NCBI RefSeq assembly: GCF_004340965.1
Contig: NZ_SLYA01000001.1
Location: forward strand, 868,001-932,000
Direction of reading: 5' to 3'
Origin: Sphingomonas sp. PP-CE-1A-559
Lineage (GTDB): Bacteria > Pseudomonadota > Alphaproteobacteria > Sphingomonadales > Sphingomonadaceae
DNA: 64,000 nt
Shown here: positions 34,793 to 45,303 of the stretch, one piece after another
How positions within the stretch are numbered: position 1 is the stretch's first letter
Layout: the number at the start of each line of letters is the position of its first letter
Translations under genes and position numbers: made by a program
Notes under the pieces: generated by a model
What the model was told of the DNA's origin: nothing
Database searches by the model: none
Seen by the model: the letters and a program-made list of their open reading frames with translations, nothing else

Positions 34793-34963
34793 TTATGCAG
34801 CGGCGCGTTCCTCGTCGATAATCGCTCGCGCTATCGACGTGCACTGGCCGCATTTCGGTTTCCGGCCCATCGAACGGAAGGCCTGGCACGGTGTCGTGCA
34901 ACCGCCGCGCGCGCAGTTGCGAACGTCGGATTCTCGTATGGCATTGCAAACGCAGACGACCAT
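34793..34963 (-). CDS. bfd: Bacterioferritin-associated [2Fe-2S] ferredoxin
   Basis: The 56-residue protein reads MVVCVCNAIRESDVRNCARG, then KPKCGQCTSIARAIIDEE. The four cluster ligands are the Cys pairs in CVC and CGQC. Bfd binds bacterioferritin and reduces stored iron so that it can be released. It sits upstream of bfr. Two Fur-like 17-bp dyads lie 36-75 nt before its ATG, which fits expression when iron is scarce. Confidence 0.92.
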   Translation of the reverse strand: MVVCVCNAIRESDVRNCARGGCTTPCQAFRSMGRKPKCGQCTSIARAIIDEERAAA

Positions 34964-34998
34964 GGGAACTCCCTAGCTGTAAGCGCGGGATACGGATA

Positions 34999-35015
34999 AT
35001 GCGAACCACTCGCAA
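34999..35015 (-). promoter_or_regulatory. Fur-box-like dyad 1 upstream of bfd
   Basis: Minus strand TTGCGAGTGGTTCGCAT, a 17-bp dyad close to the alphaproteobacterial Fur pattern TGCGAAT-n-ATTCGCA. It ends 36 nt before the bfd ATG. Confidence 0.65.
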
Positions 35016-35021
35016 GCACTT

Positions 35022-35038
35022 TTGCGTCTTATTCGCAA
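35022..35038 (-). promoter_or_regulatory. Fur-box-like dyad 2 upstream of bfd
   Basis: Minus strand TTGCGAATAAGACGCAA, a second dyad centred 23 bp from the first, about two helix turns. Paired sites favour cooperative binding. Confidence 0.65.
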
Positions 35039-35044
35039 ATAGCG

Positions 35045-36295
35045 TCATCGGCTGGTCGTGAATGCCGAACCGCGCATCGGTTGCCATCCGAACCGCGAGA
35101 GGCTGCGCCATAGCCATTCGAGCGGACCGTAGCGGAACCGATCGAGCCACGGCTTCGACCAGAGGAGCATCAGCAGCCAGATCGGCACGACGATAAGGTA
35201 TAGCTGGGCGCGGGAGAGGTTGCCGTACAGTCCGAAGCCGTAGCCGTAGAAGATGGTCGTGCAGATCAGCGTCGTGCCTAGATAGTTGGAGAACGCGATC
35301 CGACCCGCCCCGGAGACGCGAGTCGTCAGCCAACCGCCGGGCCGTGCGAGCAGGATGATCGCGGCCGCGTAGCCGATGATCGTGAGCGGCCTCAGCGGGG
35401 TTGCCAGCGTCAGCCACGACAGGGCGACGTACCGTGCGTCGAACCCGTGGGCGATGTCGAAGGTCGCGATGGCGGCGTAGGCGGCCCAGCCGATCGTGAC
35501 GCCGGTGACGGCGACGATGGCATAGCGCTTTCGTGACCATTCGCCGGTCAGGAAGCCGGATCGCAACCCGGCCATGCCGAGCAGCATGAAGCCGAGCGTT
35601 TCCGGGCCGGTGGCGGTCAGCGACGTGATCGGCCCGACCGCGTGTTGCCAGCGCCATGTGACCAGATCGCTCCATCCGCCGCGCCCGATGGCCAGTTCGC
35701 GCTCGGCGCCGGCGGGGGAGGGCTGGCCGAATTGATCCGCCAGCGACTGCCAGTTGGCGATGATCCGCGCAGTCGCGCCGGGCCGGTGCGCGGCGGCATG
35801 AAGGTCGAACGTGTAGGCGACGAGCGTCGTCAGCTCGACCGTCTGGAGCGCGATGCACGCGAGCCCGACGCCGATCAGCCAGCGGACCGGCAACCGCGCG
35901 AACATGTACGCGATCGCGCCGACCAGTGCGTAGTGGGCGAGGATGTCGCCCCACCAAAGAAGGTACAGATGCGCTAGGCCGAACACGAACAACCACGCCA
36001 TGCGGCGCAGGTGGACGGTCGCCGGGTCTTCGCCATTCGCCTCGGCCCGTTCGATGACCAGCAGCATCGACGCGCCGAACAGGAACGAGAACAACCCGCG
36101 CATCTTGCCGTCGATGACGATGAAGGTGGTGGTCCAGGCGATCAGGTCTGGCGTGCTCGGCGCGCCCATCGAGGCGGGGGTCATGTAGGCGAATTCGGGG
36201 AAGCCGAATGCGGCGATGTTTGATGCGAGAATGCCCATGACGGCGACGCCTCGGATGAGGTCGAGCGTGGCGATTCTGGTGGGGGCGGGGGTCAT
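35045..36295 (-). CDS. DUF418 family membrane protein
   Basis: The 416-residue protein has about nine or ten membrane spans. It starts RIATLDLIRGVAVMGILASN, the DUF418/acyltransferase-like opening, and has FSFLFGASMLLVIERAEANG, HLYLLWWGDILAHYALVG and the C-terminal DUF418 block GRIAFSNYLGTTLICTTIFY. Function is unknown. A family H dyad (36311-36323) lies 15 nt upstream, followed by a 158-bp tandem array that contains decayed copies of this gene's first codons. Confidence 0.88.
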   Translation of the reverse strand: MTPAPTRIATLDLIRGVAVMGILASNIAAFGFPEFAYMTPASMGAPSTPDLIAWTTTFIVIDGKMRGLFSFLFGASMLLVIERAEANGEDPATVHLRRMAWLFVFGLAHLYLLWWGDILAHYALVGAIAYMFARLPVRWLIGVGLACIALQTVELTTLVAYTFDLHAAAHRPGATARIIANWQSLADQFGQPSPAGAERELAIGRGGWSDLVTWRWQHAVGPITSLTATGPETLGFMLLGMAGLRSGFLTGEWSRKRYAIVAVTGVTIGWAAYAAIATFDIAHGFDARYVALSWLTLATPLRPLTIIGYAAAIILLARPGGWLTTRVSGAGRIAFSNYLGTTLICTTIFYGYGFGLYGNLSRAQLYLIVVPIWLLMLLWSKPWLDRFRYGPLEWLWRSLSRFGWQPMRGSAFTTSR

Positions 36296-36670
36296 GCGGA
36301 ACGCCGGAAGTGCACGAAGTGCAGACGCTGGTGCAGTATTCCGCGGGAGCGTTGTGCTGGTTGGACTGCGGGGCTTTTGATGCCGGTAATCGTCGTTGCG
36401 TCTGCGCCGTTGAGGACGTCGATCGTGGCCATTTCAGAGGGGGCGGGGGTCATGCGCAATGCCGGAAGTGCACGAAGTGCAGACGCTGGCGCAGCATTTC
36501 GCGGGAGCGTTGCGCTGGTTGGAATGCGGGGCTTTCGACGCCGGTAATCGTCGTGGCATCGGCGTGGTGGAGGACGTCGAGCGTGGCCATTTCGGAGGGG
36601 ACACGGGTCATGCGAAATGCCAGAAGTGCACAAAGTGCAGACGCTGGCGCAGTATCTCGCGGGGCAATTG
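36257..36670. repeat. 158-bp tandem array adjoining the DUF418 gene start
   Basis: The segment GCCGGAAGTGCACGAAGTGC starts at 36303 and 36461 and, as GCCAGAAGTGCACAAAGTGC, at 36619, giving an exact 158-bp period twice. Each unit carries the TGCAC-n3-GTGCA dyad and, on the minus strand, a decayed 5' coding end: MTPAPSEMATIDVLNGAD and MTRVPSEMATLDVLHHAD compared with the real start MTPAPTRIATLDLIRGVA. The first unit joins the real gene at about 36257-36302. Confidence 0.8.
36311..36323 (-). promoter_or_regulatory. Family H dyad upstream of DUF418
   Basis: TGCAC-GAA-GTGCA, 15 nt before the ATG at 36295, in the same orientation to its gene as the rmuC copy. Further copies are at about 36469-36481 and 36627-36639. 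Confidence 0.5.
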
Positions 36671-37125
36671 TAAGGGTTGGGCCATGACAGGGTCGCGTTC
36701 GGCCGCACTTTAGGAGCGGACGGTGTTGGGTGAGCCGGACGGACCTGGGCAGTGCTCGATCGACGCTTGGGTTCGGGCGCGGCGTCTTGGTAGCGCGGTA
36801 GGAGAGTAATGCGGTCATGGTTCGACGCTGGCATATCGCGGTGGTGTAGGACAGGCTGCTTTGACGGGTATCTTAGGGTAGCGTGGCCTCCCGTTTTGTT
36901 GGATCCGCTATCCGGTCGGTGATGTGACCGACCTGTCGTTTCTGCGCGATGCACTGCCGCACCTCGCCTCTTGTCCTCAAAGCTACTCCGCCTCTCCTGT
37001 CACCCTGCGGAAGCTGGGGTGTTGCTGTTGACGAGCGCTTTGGCCCGATGCGGGAGATTCCGGCTTTCGCTGGGGATCCCGGGTTGTGGGCGGCGGCGAC
37101 TAGTCAGACGACATCTCTTGCAACC

Positions 37126-37180
37126 TTGTTCTCCCGCGAAGGCGGGAACCCAGACTGGGTCCCCGCCTTCGCGGGAAACA
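37126..37180. repeat. Palindromic repeat, family B
   Basis: TTGTTCTCCCGCGAAGGCGG and CCCCGCCTTCGCGGGAAACA around CCAGACTGGG. Confidence 0.85.
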
Positions 37181-37217
37181 TTCTGTGTCGGAGGTTGGTG
37201 CCTTACCGCGAAGGACA

Positions 37218-37323
37218 ACCACCCCGGCGGAGGCCGGGGCCCAATTGGGGGACGGTTATGGCGAAGGGCAGCGCTTCGTTACTGCGGCTTTCCCAGTTGG
37301 GCCCCGGCCTTCGCCGGGGTGGA
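37218..37323. repeat. Composite palindromic repeat, family A
   Basis: ACCACCCCGGCGGAGGCCGG to GGCCTTCGCCGGGGTGG. The spacer contains GGCAGCGCTTCGTTACT, as in other copies. It ends 46 nt from the purL stop. Confidence 0.88.
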
Positions 37324-37368
37324 TCCTACTTGTTGGGCGCGCGCGCTCAATCGCCGCCGCCCAGCACC

Positions 37369-39597
<2,229 letters not shown>

Positions 39598-39797
39598 GGG
39601 GCGGCAGATAGCGGTGCCGGCGGTCCGCGTCACCCTTTGTACGTCAGATTCCTGTGGCTGAGCCGCGTAAAAGGTTTCGGGGTCAGTCCATACACGTCTC
39701 GACCGGTTCGTTTCGGACCCAATCCCGCTGGACTCGACAGTCGTCCCGTGAGGAACTCCAGTAACGGATCAGGATGGATCCGGAGGAGGGAATACTC

Positions 39798-40196
39798 ATG
39801 ACCGAGCCGGTTGGATATTACCAAGTAAAGCTGGACGTCAAGCATGGCGGATTTGCAGGTGCGCCGACGCTTCATCTCGATCTCGGCGTGAATGCCCCGA
39901 CCGGACAAATCTCCGGATCGGCGCAAATCACGCAAGCATTGCCGCCACCTTACGGCACGACCGTCATTCCCCATGTCTCGGGTGCGATCCTGCATACAGG
40001 GTTCGGGCACGACACCTTGCTCGTGCACGTCACCGGCCAATATGTCGTTTCGGTGCCACCACCCGGAATCGGATCGTATCTCGCCCACTTCAGTGCCGCG
40101 CTTGCCGTGGCGAAGGATTGGAACGGCAAGGGTTCGTTCGAATATAGCGGCCACGTCATCACCGACTGTACGGTGAAGAACGTGTCCGCAGGCTGA
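39798..40196 (+). CDS. DUF1842-like protein
   Basis: The 132-residue protein starts MTEPVGYYQVKLDVKHGG and has GAPTLHLDLGVNAPTGQISG followed by a SAQITQALPPP block. This pattern (a beta-rich domain with a -ITQA-x-PP segment) matches my memory of DUF1842. There is no signal peptide. A strong GGAGGAGGG ribosome site lies 8 nt before the ATG at 39798. It stands alone: divergent from purL and convergent with map, with a 2-nt gap. Function is unknown. Confidence 0.65.
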   Translation: MTEPVGYYQVKLDVKHGGFAGAPTLHLDLGVNAPTGQISGSAQITQALPPPYGTTVIPHVSGAILHTGFGHDTLLVHVTGQYVVSVPPPGIGSYLAHFSAALAVAKDWNGKGSFEYSGHVITDCTVKNVSAG

Positions 40197-40198
40197 CG

Positions 40199-41026
40199 TT
40201 ATACGTAAGGCGGCTGCGTGTAGCCCTTGGGGCTGAGCGTGAAGATCTCGCAGCCGTCTTCCGTAATACCGATCGAATGTTCGAACTGCGCGGATAGCGA
40301 GCGATCGCGCGTGACTGCCGTCCAGCCGTCATCGAGCAGCTTCACGTCGGGGCGGCCGATGTTGATCATGGGCTCGATCGTGAAGATCATGCCGGGGCGA
40401 AGCTCGGGGCCGGTGCCGGGCTTGCCGACATGGACGACCTCGGGGGCGTCGTGGAACAGGCGGCCGACGCCGTGGCCACAGAAATCACGGACCACGCCGT
40501 AGCGGTGCTTTTCGGCATGGCGCTGGATCGCGTTGGCGACGTCGCCCATGCGGTTGCCGGGCTTGGCCTGCTCGATGCCGAGCATGAGGCATTCGTAGGT
40601 GACCTCGACCAGGCGGCGCGCCTTGATGGGCACGTCGCCGATCAGGTACATCCGGCTCGTATCACCGTGCCAGCCGTCCAACAAAGGCGTGACGTCGACG
40701 TTGACGATATCGCCCGATTTCAGCGTCTTCTCGCTTGGGATGCCGTGGCAGACGACATGGTTGATCGAGATGCAGACGCTGTGCGTGTAGCCGCGATAGC
40801 CGAGCGTCGCGGGGACGCCGCCGCCGGCGACGATGAAGTCGTAGATCAGCCGGTCGATCTCGGCGGTGGTCACGCCCGGCACCATGTGCGGGACGATCAT
40901 ATCGAGTGTCTCGGCAGCGAGGCGACCCGCCTTCATCATGCCTTCGAAGGCGGCGGGGCCGTGCAGCTTGATGGCGCCGGTGCGCGCGTCGGGCTGGTCC
41001 GAGGTGACGGTTACATATTCGGTCAT
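40199..41026 (-). CDS. map: Type I methionine aminopeptidase
   Basis: The 275-residue enzyme removes the N-terminal Met after deformylation. The five metal ligands are in VDVTPLLDGWHGDTSRMY (two Asp), GHGVGRLFHDAP (His), FTIEPM (Glu) and QFEHSIGI (Glu). The start at 41026 (MTEYVTVTSDQPDART) fits the alphaproteobacterial form, which has a short N-terminal extension. Divergent from cinA with a 51-nt gap. Confidence 0.95.
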   Translation of the reverse strand: MTEYVTVTSDQPDARTGAIKLHGPAAFEGMMKAGRLAAETLDMIVPHMVPGVTTAEIDRLIYDFIVAGGGVPATLGYRGYTHSVCISINHVVCHGIPSEKTLKSGDIVNVDVTPLLDGWHGDTSRMYLIGDVPIKARRLVEVTYECLMLGIEQAKPGNRMGDVANAIQRHAEKHRYGVVRDFCGHGVGRLFHDAPEVVHVGKPGTGPELRPGMIFTIEPMINIGRPDVKLLDDGWTAVTRDRSLSAQFEHSIGITEDGCEIFTLSPKGYTQPPYV

Positions 41027-41077
41027 GACGCGCGATATAGCGTGGCGGGCACGGTTTTGCGAGGCTATGCGAGGGGC

Positions 41078-41836
41078 ATGGTAGAGGAACGCATCTGGAC
41101 GGCCGCGCTGACGATCATCGGCGACGAGATCCTGTCGGGCCGCACGCAGGACAAGAACGTCGCGCAGATCGCGGCCTGGCTCAACGTGCAGGGCATCCGC
41201 CTCGCCGAAGTGCGCGTGGTCGCCGACAAGACCGAGGCGATCGTCGAGGCGGTCAACATCCTGCGCGCGCGCAACGATTACCTGTTCACGACGGGCGGGA
41301 TCGGGCCGACTCACGACGACATCACGGTGGACGCGATTGCCGAGGCGCTGGGCGTCGCGGTCGAGCATCATCCGCGCGCGATGGCGGTGCTAGAGGAATA
41401 TTACGCGACGCGGGGCGGGCTTACCGAGGCGCGGGCGCGGATGGCGCGGGTGCCGGTCGGGGCGGACCTGATCGACAACAAGGTGTCGGGTGCGCCGGGC
41501 ATCCGGATCGGCAACATCTTCATCATGGCGGGCGTGCCGCACATTACCGCGGGGATGCTGGACGCGCTGACGGGGACGCTGGAGGGTGGGCTGCCGGTGG
41601 TCTCGAAGACGATCGGATGTTGGGTGGCCGAGAGCGAGGTCGTGGACATCCTGCGCGACGCGGAGAAGACGCATGAGGGCGTCGCGATCGGGAGTTACCC
41701 GTTCTTTCGCGATGGCAAGACGGGCGCGAACTTCGTCGTGCGGAGTTCGGACGAGGCGCTGGTCGATCGCTGCCTCGCGGACCTGACGCGCGATCTGGAA
41801 GCGACGGGTCGCGTCGTCACTGCGCAGGGTATCTAG
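41078..41836 (+). CDS. cinA: CinA N-terminal / molybdopterin-binding-like protein
   Basis: The 252-residue protein has the MoaB/MogA-like fold motifs IGDEILSGRTQDKN and FTTGGIGPTHDDIT, the CinA N-terminal domain (COG1058). The C-terminal nicotinamide-nucleotide amidase domain of full CinA is absent, so the role may be ADP-ribose pyrophosphatase-like or unknown. Start ATG 41078 has GAGGGG upstream. It ends 21 nt from the convergent HIRAN gene stop. Confidence 0.82.
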   Translation: MVEERIWTAALTIIGDEILSGRTQDKNVAQIAAWLNVQGIRLAEVRVVADKTEAIVEAVNILRARNDYLFTTGGIGPTHDDITVDAIAEALGVAVEHHPRAMAVLEEYYATRGGLTEARARMARVPVGADLIDNKVSGAPGIRIGNIFIMAGVPHITAGMLDALTGTLEGGLPVVSKTIGCWVAESEVVDILRDAEKTHEGVAIGSYPFFRDGKTGANFVVRSSDEALVDRCLADLTRDLEATGRVVTAQGI

Positions 41837-41857
41837 TTCATCCCATTCGGGGGGGCG

Positions 41858-42274
41858 TCACGCGCCCCATTCGGGACCCTCGGGGTCGGGAAAGAAGGCG
41901 TCCGGGTCGAACGACGCTGGGCTAGACCGTGATGGCGTGGATGCCTCGGGGTCCGGCAGTGTCGGTGCGCCGCCGCCGAAGCGGATGCGGACATAGCCGT
42001 AGCTGCCGACCAGAGCCTGGAATATGGCGACATGCTCCTCCTCCTGCATCCGCCGTCCGATCAGCGGCGCACGTTCGGCGGACAGATAGCCCATCTGCAC
42101 GCCGCGCTGGCTGAACACCGCCACCGCGTTCGTATCATACGGGTTCTTCGGTTCGCGGCGTAGGTCGACAGGTTCGCCGGGAGTGCAGAGCATCAATTCC
42201 ATGCGGCGGTTGCTCTTGCTCTTGTCCGCGTTGGGGAAGTCGATGCCGACCACGTTGCACGTCAATTCGTCCAT
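41858..42274 (-). CDS. HIRAN-domain protein
   Basis: The 138-residue protein has a HIRAN core: VVGIDFPNADKSKSNRRMEL, LRREPKNPYDTNAVAVFS and GVQMGYLSAERAPLIGRRM. HIRAN domains bind DNA ends or stalled forks in SWI2/SNF2 proteins; stand-alone bacterial versions are mostly unstudied. The C-terminal 30 residues are a Pro, Ser and Asp-rich tail. Start 42274 (MDELTCNVVG) is preferred to ATG 42304. The tRNA-Ala gene lies 104 nt upstream on the same strand. Confidence 0.8.
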   Translation of the reverse strand: MDELTCNVVGIDFPNADKSKSNRRMELMLCTPGEPVDLRREPKNPYDTNAVAVFSQRGVQMGYLSAERAPLIGRRMQEEEHVAIFQALVGSYGYVRIRFGGGAPTLPDPEASTPSRSSPASFDPDAFFPDPEGPEWGA

Positions 42275-42378
42275 GCCCCACGATAGCGTGGTAACTGCGC
42301 GCATGAAAGGCGCACGCAGCGTGCAGCTTACGCACGCGACGTGTTGGATGCTCGTCGACGTGCTGTTGCTATGCCGCG

Positions 42379-42454
42379 TGGTGGAGCCACGGGGAATCGA
42401 ACCCCGGACCTCCGCAGTGCGATTGCGGCGCTCTCCCATCTGAGCTACGGCCCC
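42379..42454 (-). tRNA. tRNA-Ala (anticodon CGC)
   Basis: A 76-nt cloverleaf on the minus strand: acceptor GGGGCCG / TGGCTCC, D arm GCTC-AGATGGGA-GAGC, anticodon stem CCGCA / TGCGG with loop ATCGCAC (anticodon CGC), T arm CGGGG-TTCGAAT-CCCCG, and an encoded CCA end. It reads the GCG codon, very common in this genome. Confidence 0.95.
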
Positions 42455-42594
42455 GCGCGGTTGGCCACAGGCCAGGATCGGTGGCTTAGCGGCTCGATTT
42501 CGCCGTTGCAACTGGGTTGGTGCGACTGCGCCAACTAGCCTCCGGCATGTCGTCGCAACGTAGCGTCGGGTCACCGTCGAGCCCCGCAATTCCA

Positions 42595-42618
42595 GGAACA
42601 TTCCGCCAGTTTGGCGTT
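42595..42618 (+). promoter_or_regulatory. Candidate EcfG (general stress sigma) promoter
   Basis: GGAAC at 42595-42599, a 15-nt spacer, then CGTT at 42615-42618, about 72 nt before the ATG at 42691. This fits the alphaproteobacterial EcfG pattern GGAAC-N15-17-CGTT; the spacer is at the short end of the range. Confidence 0.6.
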
Positions 42619-42690
42619 TGTAGTCCTCGGAATGTACGACCCCGCGACCGACGGGGCCGGCAACCGCAGGACAGCAATTAGGAGGTTCCT

Positions 42691-44013
42691 ATGGTCTACG
42701 AACGCAACACCCGAGATCGCCAGTCGGGCGACTATTACGGTCGGCCGAACTCGAACGACTATGGTCGCGATTTCCGCGCAGACGGTGGCGGCTACGGTCG
42801 TTCCAGCGCGCGCGAATATGAAGCCGCCGGCGAATATGATCGCGACGACAACCGCGGCGGCCGCGGCCAGGGATATCAGGGGCGTGACGACCAGGGACGC
42901 GGCGACCAATATGGTCGCGAGCAGGGCGGTGGTGACTATTATGGCGGCCATAATGACCGCTCGCAGCCATCGGGCGGCGACCGGTACGGCCAGTCGCGTT
43001 ACGGCCAGGGGTCGAGCCAGGGTTATGGCCAGCAGGGTTACGGGCAGCAGCGCTCCGGACAGGGCTATGGTCAGCAGGGCTATGGCCAGCAGTCCTACGG
43101 CCAGCGCAGCCAGGGTTCGGGCGATGCCGAATATCACGGCAGCTATGCATCGGACGGTCGCCGCTTCGAGGACGTAGGTCGCAACCGCGATGCCGATGAC
43201 GACAACCGCAGCTCTTCGCGCGGCGGCCGCCGAAACGAGGGGCGTGACTATGGTCGTCAGCCACAGGGCTATGACTATGACGATCGCGGGTTCATCGCGC
43301 GTGCAGGCGACGAAGTTCGCTCGTGGTTCGGTGACGACGAGGCCGAGCGCCGCCGCGAAGCCGATGCACGCTATGACGAGCGGTCCTATGGCAACTCGGA
43401 CAACCGTGCGTTCGGCAATCGCGCGTCGAACACGCACGACGACCATTACCATAGCTGGCGCAGCACGCAGATCGCGGCGCTCGACCGTGACTATGACGAG
43501 TATCGCAACGAGAACCGCTCGAAGTTCGAGAACGAGTTCTCGTCGTGGCGCAATGAGCGCCAGGGCCAGCGCAGTTCGCTGTCGCAGGTCACCGAGCATA
43601 TGGAAGTCGTCGGTTCGGATGGCAGCCATGTCGGCACGGTCGACAAGGTGAAGGGCGACAGGATCCTGCTGACCAAGAACGACCGCGATGCGGGCGGCGT
43701 GCACCACTCGATCCCATCGCGCTGGATCAAGACCGTCGATGACAAGGTCACGCTGTCGAAGTCGGCCGACGAAGCCAAGTCGGCGTGGAAGGAAGAAGAG
43801 CGCAACTCGGCGATGTTCGACTACGGCGATCGCACGGGCGGCGACAAGAAGGATGCCGGCACCAGCGGTTATGCTTCGAACTCGCAGACGGGCAGCACGC
43901 AGACGGGCAGCACCGGGACCGGCACGGCATCGGGCACCGGCACGACGACCGGCGGCACCACCACTGGCACGACGTTGGACACGCTCGGCAAGTCGGGTTC
44001 GACCACGTACTAA
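42691..44013 (+). CDS. Prion-like SWFGD/DUF2171 stress protein
   Basis: The 440-residue protein has three parts. Residues 1-200 are low complexity, rich in Gly, Tyr, Gln, Arg and Asp, with repeats such as QGYGQQGYGQQ around residues 110-140. A short SWFGDDEAERRREAD motif is near residue 210, and DDHYHSWRSTQIAALDRDYDEY follows. A DUF2171-type barrel lies at about 305-363 (GSHVGTVDKVKGDRILLTKN, HHSIPSRWIK). The C-terminal 45 residues are Gly and Thr rich. No signal peptide is seen. A GGAGG site precedes ATG 42691, with an EcfG-type promoter upstream and a terminator downstream. Confidence 0.75.
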   Translation: MVYERNTRDRQSGDYYGRPNSNDYGRDFRADGGGYGRSSAREYEAAGEYDRDDNRGGRGQGYQGRDDQGRGDQYGREQGGGDYYGGHNDRSQPSGGDRYGQSRYGQGSSQGYGQQGYGQQRSGQGYGQQGYGQQSYGQRSQGSGDAEYHGSYASDGRRFEDVGRNRDADDDNRSSSRGGRRNEGRDYGRQPQGYDYDDRGFIARAGDEVRSWFGDDEAERRREADARYDERSYGNSDNRAFGNRASNTHDDHYHSWRSTQIAALDRDYDEYRNENRSKFENEFSSWRNERQGQRSSLSQVTEHMEVVGSDGSHVGTVDKVKGDRILLTKNDRDAGGVHHSIPSRWIKTVDDKVTLSKSADEAKSAWKEEERNSAMFDYGDRTGGDKKDAGTSGYASNSQTGSTQTGSTGTGTASGTGTTTGGTTTGTTLDTLGKSGSTTY

Positions 44014-44060
44014 CTGGTTGAAAGCGTTGGCTGGCGTCGCAGGGTGTCAGCCGGAGAGGG

Positions 44061-44087
44061 GCCCGGGCGGAAACGTCCGGGCCTTTT
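44061..44087 (+). terminator. Intrinsic terminator after the prion-like gene
   Basis: A 9-bp stem GCCCGGGCG / CGTCCGGGC (one G-T pair) with a GAAA tetraloop, followed by CTTTTTG. Confidence 0.92.
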
Positions 44088-44154
44088 TGCAGGTTGCGTT
44101 GAGTGTGCGTTTCGCCATACCCGCAACACGAATAATCAAGACAGGAGCAAGTTT

Positions 44155-45144
44155 ATGGCCCGTGCATGGAGCCTGAAGGCACGTCCGCAAGGCATGCCGA
44201 AGCATACCGACTTCGCCATGATCGATCTCGACCAGTCGACGCTCGGCGCCGGCGAGGTGCGGATCGCCAATCGCTGGCTGTCGGTCGACCCGTACATGCG
44301 CGGGCGGATGAACGACGTGAAGAGCTATGTCCCGCCGTTCGCGCTGGGTGAGGCGATGCAGGGCGGCGCGGTCGGCGAAGTTGTCGACAGCAACGACGAC
44401 GGCATCAAGGTCGGCGACATGGTGCTGCACATGGCCGGCTGGCGCGACGAAGCGGTGGTGCCGGCGGCGCAGGTGCAGAAGCTGCCCGCGCTCGACGTGC
44501 CTCCGCAGGCGTTTCTGGGTCAGCTCGGCATGCCGGGGATGACGGGGTATTTCGGCTTGCTTCAGGTTGCCGAGGCGAAGGCGGGCGACACGGTGTTCGT
44601 ATCGGCGGCGGCGGGTGCGGTCGGCTCGACCGTGGTGCAGGTCGCCAAGGCCAAGGGCATGACGGTGATCGGCTCGGCCGGCGGCGCGGAGAAGTGCGCG
44701 TGGGTGAAGTCGCTCGGCGCGGATGCGGTGATCGACTATAAGAGCGACGTGCCGGTGGTGAAGGCGCTCGGCGAGGCCGCTCCGAAAGGTATCGACGTGT
44801 ATTTCGATAACGTCGGCGGCGAGCATCTCGACGCGGCGCTGGCGCATGCGCGGATGCACGCCAGGTTCGCGGTGTGCGGGATGATCGACGTGTACAACAG
44901 CGGTGCGGCGACGCAGTTGAAGTACCTCGCGCGGCTGATCGGTAACCGCGTGCAGATCCGCGGGTTCATCGTCAGCGATTACATGAATCGCGCCGAGGAG
45001 TTCTACAAGGACATGGGCGGGATGCTGGCGGCGGGGACGCTGAAGCGGCAGGAGACTGTTCACGAGGGGCTCGAGACGATGCCGGATGCGTTTCTGGGGC
45101 TGTTCTCGGGTGGGAATACGGGGAAGATGCTCGTCAAGGTTTGA
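44155..45144 (+). CDS. NADP-dependent oxidoreductase (MDR superfamily, leukotriene B4 dehydrogenase type)
   Basis: The 329-residue zinc-free MDR enzyme has SVDPYMRGRMND near residue 42, GMPGMTGYFGLLQVA, the nucleotide motif SAAAGAVGSTVVQVAKAKG and YFDNVGGEHLDAAL. These match the CurA/PTGR family that reduces alpha,beta-unsaturated carbonyls with NADPH. The start at 44155 has AGGAG upstream. It lies after a terminator, so it has its own promoter. Substrate not determined. Confidence 0.9.
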   Translation: MARAWSLKARPQGMPKHTDFAMIDLDQSTLGAGEVRIANRWLSVDPYMRGRMNDVKSYVPPFALGEAMQGGAVGEVVDSNDDGIKVGDMVLHMAGWRDEAVVPAAQVQKLPALDVPPQAFLGQLGMPGMTGYFGLLQVAEAKAGDTVFVSAAAGAVGSTVVQVAKAKGMTVIGSAGGAEKCAWVKSLGADAVIDYKSDVPVVKALGEAAPKGIDVYFDNVGGEHLDAALAHARMHARFAVCGMIDVYNSGAATQLKYLARLIGNRVQIRGFIVSDYMNRAEEFYKDMGGMLAAGTLKRQETVHEGLETMPDAFLGLFSGGNTGKMLVKV

Positions 45145-45156
45145 GCTGCTCTTCGA

Positions 45157-45280
45157 TCCTCCCCCGCCAGGGGGAGGTGGCACCGAAGGTGACGGAGGGG
45201 GAGGAACGCGCAACCACAGTTATCCCTTACCTCCCCCTCCGTCTGGCAAGGGCCAGCCACCTCCCCCTGGCGGGGGAGGA
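45157..45280. repeat. Palindromic repeat, family F
   Basis: TCCTCCCCCGCCAGGGGGAG and CTCCCCCTGGCGGGGGAGGA are inverted ends; inside are GGAGGTGGCACCGAAGGTGA and an inverted CCTCCGTCTGGCAAG. The second copy is at 56291-56410. Confidence 0.85.
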
Positions 45281-45303
45281 TGCAGTAGAGGGACGGCTGC
45301 ATT

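Larger units (their letters stand above)
36671..37368. other. About 700-bp region with repeats but no gene
   Basis: Nothing gene-like is seen in 36671-37125 on either strand; open frames there lack any conserved pattern. A family B copy (37126-37180) and a family A copy (37218-37323) fill the rest before the purL stop. Confidence 0.65.

Noticed and set aside
36310..36950. Several 80-220 codon open frames on both strands containing RLHFVHF
   Set aside because: All are read-through of the 158-bp tandem array and family H element; no ribosome sites or conserved domains.
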